Virus record (IMG/VR): IMGVR_UViG_3300035698_007864
Span: 1-30,287 of that record
Reading direction: 5' to 3' (one strand)
Length of the DNA: 30,287 nucleotides
Origin: a virus
Below, one piece after another: positions 15,003 to 22,105 of the stretch (position 1 is its first letter; each line of letters starts with the position of its first letter). The notes under the pieces were generated by a model. That model was not told the DNA's origin. It searched no databases and was given only the letters and a program-made list of their open reading frames with translations. Made by a program: the position numbers and the translations under genes.

Positions 15003-16373
15003 ATGTCGGTAGTCTTTACACCAGGGCAAGAACTTGGGTCGTCTGATTTGGACCTGAATTTGACCAATGAAGCAGGTTACCCAACTAACGCCGCAAGTAT
15101 CAGCTACGCTATCTACTACGTCGTAGAGACCGTTGAATACCTGGTAGGCGACGCTACTAGAGTACCGGTGAATCCAGCCGTTGGACGGTATTACGCCGCT
15201 TTCCTTGTCCCCGTTGGGGCAGAGCTAGGCGACTATGTCATTCGTTGGACGATTCGTCAGTTCGTGAACTCACCAGAAATCCAGGTCATTCAAGAATTTG
15301 GGGTCATTTCCTCTTCGCTTGTTCCTGTCCAAACAGTAGACCCCAATGTTGCCACACTTCTTCGGAGTATGAGAATCCGTACCAGGGACAACAACCCCGA
15401 CCGGAACTACCACTTCAGACCCCCAACTGGGGAAGGGCCAATCAATTCTCAGAACCGAGTCTTCGGGTACATCTGGGAAGATGAAGAACTAGTTGAATAC
15501 CTGGAACGCTCCCTTGACCTTATCAACATGTATCCCCCGGAGACTGGCATTCCGAGCATCAGTTCTTTGGTAAGTCAGAAACCGGCGTGGCGTACAATGT
15601 TGATTGAGGGAGCGTTGATGGGGGCACTAGGAGCCCTCACTTTGAACTGGATCGAAGAGGAATTTTCGATTCGTGGAGACCAGGAAGTGACCGTATTCCT
15701 TCCTGATGGCGAAGAAGTTTCACTACCTATAAAGGAACTGTACAGGATATGTCACAGCGAATCCTACACACGAATCAGCGAGGCTTTTCGTGCTGGGAAA
15801 CTCCGGGTTCGGTCAGTGATGCCTGATGGAATTGTCCAGAAATGTGTTGTGGCTGACGTAGCCCGACATCGGGTGAAGGATAAGAGGATGATGGCTGTGG
15901 TCTGTGATGACCGGGCTGTTGTCTGTACCGAAGACCATAGCCTGTTCTCACCTAAGCCGTTTGTACCGATCAAGACTGCCGCAGTAGTTGAAGGTGGGGA
16001 CATCAGTGGTGTAGTGGGCAATAGTCATATTCCGTTGAAGGTCACGAACATTGCTGAAGTGGAACCAGAAGAATTCGCCTATGACCTCTGTGTACCCGGA
16101 CCTGAGAACTTTGTCCTCACTTCTGGAATTCTAGCCCATAATAGTTACAGCATCGGAGGCATCAGTCTTGACCTGAACAAGTCGTCGAACTACTCGAGTA
16201 TGTTGGATAATGCCCAGGGTCAGTTTGAAAAGTTTGTCGAAGCAGCGATGCGTACTGTCAAGATTACAAAAGGACTGAGGCAGTCAAGATATGGTATAGG
16301 GATTCAGTCGGCTTTTGGGCCGACGACTGGCCGGGGTATAATGTCCCCTGGGAAGTTTGTGTCCCTATTTTAG
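15003..16373 (+). CDS. Virion structural protein interrupted by a mini-intein (456-aa precursor)
   Basis: The precursor has three parts. Residues 1-221 are the N-extein: an Ig-like beta domain to about 105, then an alpha/beta part with VDPNVATLL and a helix ending ALTLNWIEEEF. Residues 222-380 are an intein. Residues 381-456 are the C-extein, starting SYSIGGISL. Splicing would join EEEF to SYSIGG and give a 297-residue protein that reads as continuous. Such proteins occur in large myoviruses as structural (baseplate or neck type) components, to my recollection. The ATG at 15003 has AAGGGGGTGA just upstream. Without splicing the structural domain would be split. Confidence 0.85.
   Translation: MSVVFTPGQELGSSDLDLNLTNEAGYPTNAASISYAIYYVVETVEYLVGDATRVPVNPAVGRYYAAFLVPVGAELGDYVIRWTIRQFVNSPEIQVIQEFGVISSSLVPVQTVDPNVATLLRSMRIRTRDNNPDRNYHFRPPTGEGPINSQNRVFGYIWEDEELVEYLERSLDLINMYPPETGIPSISSLVSQKPAWRTMLIEGALMGALGALTLNWIEEEFSIRGDQEVTVFLPDGEEVSLPIKELYRICHSESYTRISEAFRAGKLRVRSVMPDGIVQKCVVADVARHRVKDKRMMAVVCDDRAVVCTEDHSLFSPKPFVPIKTAAVVEGGDISGVVGNSHIPLKVTNIAEVEPEEFAYDLCVPGPENFVLTSGILAHNSYSIGGISLDLNKSSNYSSMLDNAQGQFEKFVEAAMRTVKITKGLRQSRYGIGIQSAFGPTTGRGIMSPGKFVSLF
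15666..16142 (+). mobile_element. Mini-intein (159 residues, Ser1, terminal HN, no endonuclease)
   Basis: The intein occupies residues 222-380 of the host protein. It begins with Ser222 as the N-terminal nucleophile. It has a block B TxxH motif (TEDH at 309-312), a block F-like YDLCVPGPENF, and ends with the block G sequence GILAHN (His379, Asn380) followed by Ser381 as the +1 residue. These are the residues needed for protein splicing. At 159 residues there is no room for a homing endonuclease, so it is probably no longer mobile by itself. Junctions are deduced from motif rules and from extein continuity. Confidence 0.85.
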
Positions 16374-16377
16374 TCAA

Positions 16378-16384
16378 TGTGACT
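16378..16384 (+). repeat. TGTGACT motif copy
   Basis: The copy lies in the 27-base gap between the intein-bearing gene and the coiled-coil gene, just before the SD AAGGAGAG. It matches the other intergenic copies. Confidence 0.35.
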
Positions 16385-16400
16385 GCGAAGGAGAGTAGCG

Positions 16401-16841
16401 ATGACCGAAGAAAAGATCCGCAAGTACGAACAGAAGATGGAAGATGGTGAGTTCCAGGTTCTGAAGCTGTTGAATACCAACCGCCAGAACATCGAATTGG
16501 AAGTGGGTCGGCAGGCTCGACGACTTCACGCCATGAACGCCCAAGCTGACCAGCTTGAACAGCAGCGACAGGGTTTCCTGAAAGGTATTGGAAACAAGTA
16601 CGGTCTGCCCGAAGGTGCCCGTTGGCAGGTGACAAACGAAGGAATCCTTCAAGCCGACATTCCCGAAGGAATGGAAATGCCGGAGCCCCCGAAGAAGCCA
16701 GCACTGGAAGTGGTTGAAAACGCCGCACCATCTGTGGTTGAAGACGCCGCCCCTGAAACGAAAGGTGCCGACGAACCTGAACCCGAAGCACCTGAATCAA
16801 CAGATGCCAAAGAAGCCGACGGTGAGGGTGTCCAGGAATAG
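16401..16841 (+). CDS. Coiled-coil protein with acidic, disordered tail (146 aa)
   Basis: Residues 1-60 form a charged helix with heptad-like hydrophobic spacing (KIRKYEQKMEDGEFQVLKLL, then further Leu/Ala repeats). Residues 60-90 are a short mixed segment. Residues 90-146 are rich in Pro, Glu and Ala and probably disordered. The SD AAGGAGAG precedes the start. The shape resembles scaffold or adaptor proteins of phages, but no family was recognised. Confidence 0.75.
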   Translation: MTEEKIRKYEQKMEDGEFQVLKLLNTNRQNIELEVGRQARRLHAMNAQADQLEQQRQGFLKGIGNKYGLPEGARWQVTNEGILQADIPEGMEMPEPPKKPALEVVENAAPSVVEDAAPETKGADEPEPEAPESTDAKEADGEGVQE

Positions 16842-16866
16842 CCGGCTCCTGTAATGGGAGATCGAC

Positions 16867-18222
16867 ATGCGTGACCGGAAAACACATATCCTTGAAGTGA
16901 CGGACCCGTCCAGGCCACTTCCCCCACTCAATTCTACTGCTATGTCAGCTTACGAACCAGGGCAGGTTGACCTTCGATGGGACAATCCAGCGTTGCTGGC
17001 AGCGAACAGTAAGTTCACTATCGTCGGGGTGAATATCTACCGTTCGTTTTCCTCTGAGATGGGTCCGTACACTCGGATAAACAAATTTCCTGTCCAGGCA
17101 CTTTACTGGCGGGACCGGTCTGATGTGGTCAGTGAGGTCGAAGAAGATATTTCAAGTCGTTGGCTGTCCTTTGGTAACCCGCCCCTGGGGAGACACCTAA
17201 ACCCAGCAGACCTGTACGTCATTCAGACGAAGTCCTTTCCTATCGTGAAGCCTGGTACAACCGATACTCCGGCAGATAGCCCTGACGATGTCATCTTGAC
17301 GGTTGATGGGCAGGTAGTACCCATCCGAAAGGTCGTTGGTCAGACCGGTGAAATCATCCTGGACATGAACCCCACGCCCGACACCGATACAAATGACTGG
17401 CCTGACCGGGTAGTTCCTACCGCTGACAGTCTTGTACGCTGCACCTACAACTGGTCCCGAACGGTTCTGAAGACAGACCTGTTCAAGAGAATCTTCTACC
17501 GCATCACTACAGTAGCTATTGATGCAGACACCCAGGAGTTCATTGAAACCGACATTGAGGCTGACTGGGTTCTGTCAATCAGTAGTCAGCAAATCGAGAA
17601 GCTGGATTACATCTGGTCGGAAGCGGTTCGTCGTAACCGGTGGATCCTGTACCAGGGTGGGGAACGGGTGAAGGTCTTTGTTCGTAAGGAAAATGGTCTT
17701 CGGTGTGGGTGTGTAGACCTAACGGGGCATCGTACTCCAAAGGGGGACTGTCCTATCTGTTTTGGTACTGGGTGGCGTGGGGGTTACGAAGGCCCCTACG
17801 ACATTCTTCTGGCTCCTGACGAAGCACCCCGTAGTAAGCGCCGTGAAGGGCCAGGTTCCAGCACAGACCACCAACGGGATACCTGGACTGGCCCGATACC
17901 GATGCTGAGTCAGCGAGACTTCGTATGCACCCAGAACAACCAGCGGTACAGCATTGGCCCGGTTCAATTCCCTTCAGCCCGTGGGATGGTTCTTCAGCAA
18001 CACTTTTCGATGGGACTTCTGGATGAAAAGGACATTCGGTATTCAGTTCCTATCAGTGGGTTGGATGGTCTAGCGTTCCCGGAGACGAGGTCAGCCCCAG
18101 CTTTAGGTGGCGACCCAGTCGGTACTGACCAGCGGTACCCACAGGTCACGGATAAGGATGACATTCCTGAAGAACGCCGACAACGAGGTCGGTCAGCAAC
18201 CTGGGAGAACATCACTTACTAA
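16867..18222 (+). CDS. Virion protein with Fn3-like N-terminus and zinc knuckle (451 aa)
   Basis: The N-terminal 85 residues follow a fibronectin type III-like pattern (VDLRWDNP, then FTIVGVNIYRS, then YTRINKFPV). A module with VDGQVVPIRKV, TGEIILDMNP and VRCTYNWSR (about 140-200) matches repeated modules in the tail sheath. Four cysteines (280, 282, 295, 298) in CGC and CPICFGTGWRGGYEGPY form a zinc-knuckle-like site. The C-terminus is Arg/Asp-rich. I recall similar proteins in large phages near the neck and tail genes, without experimental role. The stop shares one base with the next start (TAATG), so expression is coupled. Confidence 0.8.
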   Translation: MRDRKTHILEVTDPSRPLPPLNSTAMSAYEPGQVDLRWDNPALLAANSKFTIVGVNIYRSFSSEMGPYTRINKFPVQALYWRDRSDVVSEVEEDISSRWLSFGNPPLGRHLNPADLYVIQTKSFPIVKPGTTDTPADSPDDVILTVDGQVVPIRKVVGQTGEIILDMNPTPDTDTNDWPDRVVPTADSLVRCTYNWSRTVLKTDLFKRIFYRITTVAIDADTQEFIETDIEADWVLSISSQQIEKLDYIWSEAVRRNRWILYQGGERVKVFVRKENGLRCGCVDLTGHRTPKGDCPICFGTGWRGGYEGPYDILLAPDEAPRSKRREGPGSSTDHQRDTWTGPIPMLSQRDFVCTQNNQRYSIGPVQFPSARGMVLQQHFSMGLLDEKDIRYSVPISGLDGLAFPETRSAPALGGDPVGTDQRYPQVTDKDDIPEERRQRGRSATWENITY

Positions 18223-18743
18223 TGTCTGCAAAGAAACCAACGACAGCGAAACAGAGCTTCTACTTCCAGCCCCTTGTGAGGAAGGCATCTGCTAAACGGG
18301 TTGTCTTGAACCGGGTGAAGAAAGAAATCCTGGTTCGGGCAGGCAAGGCAGCGATAAAGGTCATTCGACAAGAGATTCGCAGGTCGAGTTGGAAGAAGCC
18401 ACCGACGAAGTTGATTCGTTCGTTTTCCTACAAGGTGGGAGCGAACATAGTCACGATTGAATCAAACCACCCGGCGATGAAGTTTCTGGAAGAAGGGGTA
18501 CACACCCACACGATGGAATACCTGAAGAACAAGACCGTCCCGATTATCACAGATACTGGGAAGCTAATCTTCAGGAAGGCCACAGCCAAAGCTATGGAAG
18601 ATGGTAAATGGGTTCATCCTGGCTACCAGGGTCGGCACTTCATTCGACGGGGTATGAAGAAAGCTCATCGAGAAGTCACTAAAATCATCGGTGATTGGAT
18701 TTCTGAGGAAGCGTTCAAGTCCTTAGAGATGGTGACGAAATGA
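18222..18743 (+). CDS. HK97 gp10-like neck / tail-completion protein (173 aa)
   Basis: The protein is strongly basic. It has an N-terminal helix with repeated Arg/Lys, strands SFSYKVGANIVTIES and a HPAMKFLEEGVHTHTM segment. Its C-terminal part, with KWVHPGYQGRHFIRRGMKKA, matches the HK97 gp10 pattern (HPG...F...A). HK97 gp10-type proteins complete the tail or neck. It overlaps the previous gene by one base and the next by four (ATGA). Length is typical of the family. Confidence 0.78.
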   Translation: MSAKKPTTAKQSFYFQPLVRKASAKRVVLNRVKKEILVRAGKAAIKVIRQEIRRSSWKKPPTKLIRSFSYKVGANIVTIESNHPAMKFLEEGVHTHTMEYLKNKTVPIITDTGKLIFRKATAKAMEDGKWVHPGYQGRHFIRRGMKKAHREVTKIIGDWISEEAFKSLEMVTK

Positions 18744-19282
18744 TTGTCATAGGAAGAATCAGCCCGACCCACTACCTTGGGGACATCCGGGTAATCGTCC
18801 CTTTCGGTCAGCACGTTGAAATCCCTGACGACTTGGCGTCGAAGTCATTGCACCTAGCTCAAGCCCTAAGCCGGAAGTTTGTCGAAGCTATCCGATTACC
18901 CCCAGCGGTGAAACCTGTTCCCACCCACATTCCGGCCAGGTCTTCAACGAATGAGATAAAGCAGCTTCGGAAGACGATAGAGGCACAGTCGGTTACGGGT
19001 CGGGTCGATAAGTTGGAAGAAAAGGTGGTAGGTGTAGACGAAAAGATGGACCAGGTTCTCGGCTTAGTTCAGCAACTCCTTGAACGGGGAATCCCTACAA
19101 GCCCAGTATCACACACTCGCCCAACTTCTGTAGAGGGGCTTCCACCGGTGCCACACGTTTATTTCGATGTGGACACATCTAGTGTAGAATCTGAAAGACT
19201 AGTCACCCAGGATAGTAGTGACGAAGGGTCTGGTCTTGACGATGCGAAGGAACTGTTGAAAAAGTTGAGGGGGAAGGAATGA
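18740..19282 (+). CDS. Hypothetical protein with central coiled coil (180 aa)
   Basis: The N-terminal about 60 residues are beta-type (MIVIGRISPTHYLGDIRVIV). Residues 75-118 look like a coiled coil (IKQLRKTIEAQ, then VDKLEEKVVGVDEKMDQVLGL). Residues 125-165 are Ser/Pro-rich and acidic. The C-terminal DDAKELLKKLRG is a short helix. It overlaps both neighbours with ATGA junctions, so it is co-translated with the gp10-like protein and the actin-like ATPase and may be an adaptor between them (inference). Confidence 0.75.
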   Translation: MIVIGRISPTHYLGDIRVIVPFGQHVEIPDDLASKSLHLAQALSRKFVEAIRLPPAVKPVPTHIPARSSTNEIKQLRKTIEAQSVTGRVDKLEEKVVGVDEKMDQVLGLVQQLLERGIPTSPVSHTRPTSVEGLPPVPHVYFDVDTSSVESERLVTQDSSDEGSGLDDAKELLKKLRGKE

Positions 19283-20274
19283 AAGCTACTCCAGGGGTTG
19301 GGCTCGACATCGGAACCATGAATATCGTATCAGCACGGTCAGTGACTGGGGAAGACGGTAAGAGGTCAGTGAGCACGAAGCGTGTCCGTGACGTATTCAT
19401 CGACTTAGAGCCCGACGCCGAAAAAATGCTGAAGATGTCGAACATGTCGTATGTGACTACCGGCGACCAAATCATTGTGATTGGGGATGAAGCCATCGAA
19501 TTGGCGAACCTGTTCAAGCGGGAAGCTCGCAGGCCTCTCCACAAGGGCGTCATTTCTTCTACGGAGCACGATGCCTTTGGAATCCTGGCAACCATCATCA
19601 AGCAAGTCCTGGGAGCCCCAGTCGTGAAGAATGAGGCGTGCGTCTATTCTGTACCCGCTGCTCCCATTGATAGTGATATGGATGTTGTCTTCCACCAGGA
19701 GACATTTCGTCAAATCATCCGTGACCTTGGGTACACCCCGACCCCTATCAATGAAGCCGCTGCGATTGTCTTTGCTGAATGCGTACCGGAATTCTTCACA
19801 GGACTGGCCTTTTCCTTTGGGGCAGGGATGGTAAACGCCGCCCTTGTCTACAAGACCATCACCGGGATTTCCTTCTCAGTCTCACGGGCTGGCGACTGGA
19901 TTGATTCTAGTGCTGCTAGGGCCGTCGGGACTACAGCCTCGAAGATGTGTACCCTGAAGGAGCGGGGGCTAGACCTGACGAACCCTGAAACCAGGGAACA
20001 GAAGGCTCTGACCATCTACTACGAGAACCTGATTCAAACGACACTGGATACGATGTCTTCCCGGTTCAAGCAGTCTGAAGTTGAAGTGGCAGGGAAGATT
20101 CCCATCATCCTGTCTGGGGGGACCAGCAAGGCGGTTGGGTTCCTAGACTTCTTCAAGAAGGTACTGGAATCCCAGAAGGGCTTTCCTTTTGAAGTCAGTG
20201 AGGTCCGTATGGCTACCGACCCACTGACAGCGGTAGCTAAAGGAGCCCTGGTAAATGCGGCACAGGAGCACTAG
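19279..20274 (+). CDS. Actin/Hsp70-fold (ASKHA) ATPase-like protein (331 aa)
   Basis: Three nucleotide-site motifs of the actin-Hsp70 superfamily appear in order: phosphate 1 GLDIGTMN near residues 8-15; phosphate 2-like SFGAGM at 179-184; and the adenosine motif IILSGGTSK at 276-284, followed by DPLTAVAKGALV near the end. Phosphate 2 lacks the usual Asp (DxG), so hydrolysis may be altered. I recall an Hsp70-like subfamily with this SFGAGM variant. Length fits a ParM/MreB-sized protein without an Hsp70 substrate domain. It could be a filament former or an assembly chaperone. It starts at an ATGA overlap, and the next gene begins directly at its stop, placing it within the tail morphogenesis operon. 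Confidence 0.85.
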   Translation: MKATPGVGLDIGTMNIVSARSVTGEDGKRSVSTKRVRDVFIDLEPDAEKMLKMSNMSYVTTGDQIIVIGDEAIELANLFKREARRPLHKGVISSTEHDAFGILATIIKQVLGAPVVKNEACVYSVPAAPIDSDMDVVFHQETFRQIIRDLGYTPTPINEAAAIVFAECVPEFFTGLAFSFGAGMVNAALVYKTITGISFSVSRAGDWIDSSAARAVGTTASKMCTLKERGLDLTNPETREQKALTIYYENLIQTTLDTMSSRFKQSEVEVAGKIPIILSGGTSKAVGFLDFFKKVLESQKGFPFEVSEVRMATDPLTAVAKGALVNAAQEH

Positions 20275-21495
20275 ATGTTTTTCCGACTGACCAAAGCCGT
20301 GAAGCGCCGCATTATGTGGGAACTGAAGGACGCCTTCAAGGACGACCCAGACTACAGCAAAATCGTGCCATTCATTCAACTGAAGCATGTATTTGATGAA
20401 CGCCCACAGTACGGCATCGTCATCAACTCAGCTTCGATGTCTACCCAACGACTGTCGCCTGACAACTTTGTCGGGACGATCATTTCCCACGCTATGCTGG
20501 CCAAGGTTGACGGCCATAAAGGGCTTTCTGTGGAGTGGGTGTCAGAAGACCTACAGGCTATCCGGGACAATGACGGGGTCTTCCCTGCACCCAGTGGGGT
20601 CTACTTCGTGGAAGTGGTGAAAGCTCCAGAATTGACGGACAAGGGGTGGCAACCAGGTTCATTCATCGTTGACCCAATGGTCAACGTAGTGGACGAAAAG
20701 ATAATCACTGTGACGAACCCAGCAGTCAGAACAGCCTACCTCACACAGCGTCCTGTTGAAGGGACGCTAACGCTCTGGTTGAATCGAAACACACAGATGA
20801 TTGAAGACCAGGAGTATGAAGTAGACTACACCACGAAGGAGATTCATTTCCTTCGTGCCTTGGAACGCAACGACCAGGTCTTCGCTACCTACAGGTACTC
20901 TCTACAAACGGTCGGCCCCATTGAATTGGAACAGAACCGTCTGTACCACGAAGTCATCCCAGGGGTAGTTCTTTCATTCGGGCGTCGTATCATTACTGGT
21001 GACAGGCAGGCTGTAGTAGTCACTGAAAGTCGTGTCGAGACCGCTAAGGAATATGGGGGTCAGACGGAGGTGTCTGTAGATTTTGACGTGATTGCCAGGG
21101 ATACAGACCAGATGGAAGATATTTCAGACCTGGTCTTTATGTTCCTTTGGGGGGAAAGGTCACAGGCATTGCTTGATGATGGACTTCAGGTTCTTGACCT
21201 GTCCCATTCAGGTGAAACGGAAGAAACGTACGACGAAACGGGCGAGGAATTTTACTACAACACCAGCTTCTCAATGTCGATTCGGTCAAGCTGGAGTATC
21301 TTTGTCCCCATGCCCCTTACTTTCAAGGGGCTCACCTATATGTCCGGTGAAGCACAGTCCGCAGCAGCACTCCTGACATCCGACCAGTTAGCCCGAATCC
21401 GGTCGTCAATCGTGATGGACAAGAACCTGGGGCTTACCTCAAGTAGCCGGGTCATTCTGAAGGACCTCACATGGGATTACGAACGCCCTTCTTGA
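20275..21495 (+). CDS. Virion structural protein, neck/tail type (406 aa)
   Basis: The ATG follows the preceding stop directly, with AGGAG a few bases upstream. The N-terminal 110 residues are alpha/beta. A strand-rich segment about 140-220 (TNPAVRTAYL, then TLTLWLNRNTQ, then IHFLRALERND, then VFATYRYSL) resembles the modules in the sheath and the Fn3-like protein. Residues 235-400 are beta-rich with aromatic residues. No catalytic motif was seen. A tail terminator, connector or baseplate role is possible; I cannot choose between them. Confidence 0.78.
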   Translation: MFFRLTKAVKRRIMWELKDAFKDDPDYSKIVPFIQLKHVFDERPQYGIVINSASMSTQRLSPDNFVGTIISHAMLAKVDGHKGLSVEWVSEDLQAIRDNDGVFPAPSGVYFVEVVKAPELTDKGWQPGSFIVDPMVNVVDEKIITVTNPAVRTAYLTQRPVEGTLTLWLNRNTQMIEDQEYEVDYTTKEIHFLRALERNDQVFATYRYSLQTVGPIELEQNRLYHEVIPGVVLSFGRRIITGDRQAVVVTESRVETAKEYGGQTEVSVDFDVIARDTDQMEDISDLVFMFLWGERSQALLDDGLQVLDLSHSGETEETYDETGEEFYYNTSFSMSIRSSWSIFVPMPLTFKGLTYMSGEAQSAAALLTSDQLARIRSSIVMDKNLGLTSSSRVILKDLTWDYERPS

Positions 21496-21501
21496 TTTTT
21501 T

Positions 21502-21508
21502 GTTTATA
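21502..21508 (+). promoter_or_regulatory. Putative phage late-promoter element GTTTATA (site 5)
   Basis: GTTTATA, preceded by a T-run, begins 33 bases before the ATG of the FmdB-like gene at 21535. This is the same distance as at site 3, which also precedes an FmdB-like gene. Confidence 0.5.
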
Positions 21509-21534
21509 GACCAACCATTGTAGGAGGGTTAGAA

Positions 21535-21960
21535 ATGCCCCTATATGATTTCAAATGTGGTAGTTGCGGTGCAAAGTTTGAAGAGCTCATTCGGGGCGGG
21601 TCAGCGAAAGTCATTTCTTGTCCCGTCTGTCAAAGCCAGCAAACAGCCCGTATTCCGTCGGTAGTGAACCACCAGTTTGGTGCTTCGACACAGGGCGGGA
21701 ACTCTGGAATTGATTCAATCGACAGTAGCCTTGACCAGAAAGTGGGTCGGGATGCTACGAGACGACATAAAGAGATTGAAAAGAGAGAGCACCACAAGAA
21801 AGCCATTCGAGAACAGACAGGGGCTTCGGCCCTCCAACGTAAAGGGGATACTTACGTCCCCTTGTCTGAGAAAGAACGGCAAGTGCAAGCGAAAGTTGCC
21901 AAAGGGTACAATCGTGGTCGCCAAGGGCTTGACGGTTGGAACGTAGTTGGTGACGCATAA
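21535..21960 (+). CDS. FmdB-like zinc-ribbon protein (141 aa)
   Basis: The start MPLYDFKCGSCG is typical of FmdB-family regulators, with Cys8 and Cys11 paired to Cys29 and Cys32 (CPVC). The C-terminal 80 residues are very basic, with helical stretches of Lys, Arg and Glu, suggesting nucleic-acid contact. AGGAGGG lies nine bases upstream of the ATG. Together with the gene at 5186 this gives two FmdB-like ribbons in one late region, each directly after a GTTTATA motif. Whether they regulate late transcription or are virion parts is unknown. Confidence 0.82.
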   Translation: MPLYDFKCGSCGAKFEELIRGGSAKVISCPVCQSQQTARIPSVVNHQFGASTQGGNSGIDSIDSSLDQKVGRDATRRHKEIEKREHHKKAIREQTGASALQRKGDTYVPLSEKERQVQAKVAKGYNRGRQGLDGWNVVGDA

Positions 21961-22105
21961 ACCCCTCTCTACGGGGTAACACTGTGACTGTGGCTAAGAT
22001 TGGCTGTGAATGAGCGAAGCTTGACTGCTTCGGCTTAGGTTGATTTTCAGTCTGGGCTGTGACTGTGACAGGCAAGTGTTTTAGAACCCGTAGAGGAGGA
22101 TTACC
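21961..22105 (+). promoter_or_regulatory. Structured 145-base leader of the tail sheath gene
   Basis: There is no ORF here. Visible structure: hairpin ACCCC/GGGGT (21961-21977), hairpin CGAAGC/GCTTCG (22015-22032), and a 9-bp long-range inverted repeat CTCTACGGG (21967-21975) / CCCGTAGAG (22087-22095). The right arm of that repeat abuts and partly covers the SD GAGGAGG (22093-22099). The first hairpin and the long-range pairing are mutually exclusive, as in two-state leaders. TGTGACT occurs at 21983 and 22058, with TGTGACA at 22064. A GTGTTTTA box at 22076-22083 may be a weak variant of the GTTTATA element. Confidence 0.45.

Noticed and set aside
21961-22105. tRNA or tRNA-like gene in the sheath leader
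   Set aside because: Hairpins exist, but there is no cloverleaf with acceptor stem, T-loop consensus or anticodon arm.
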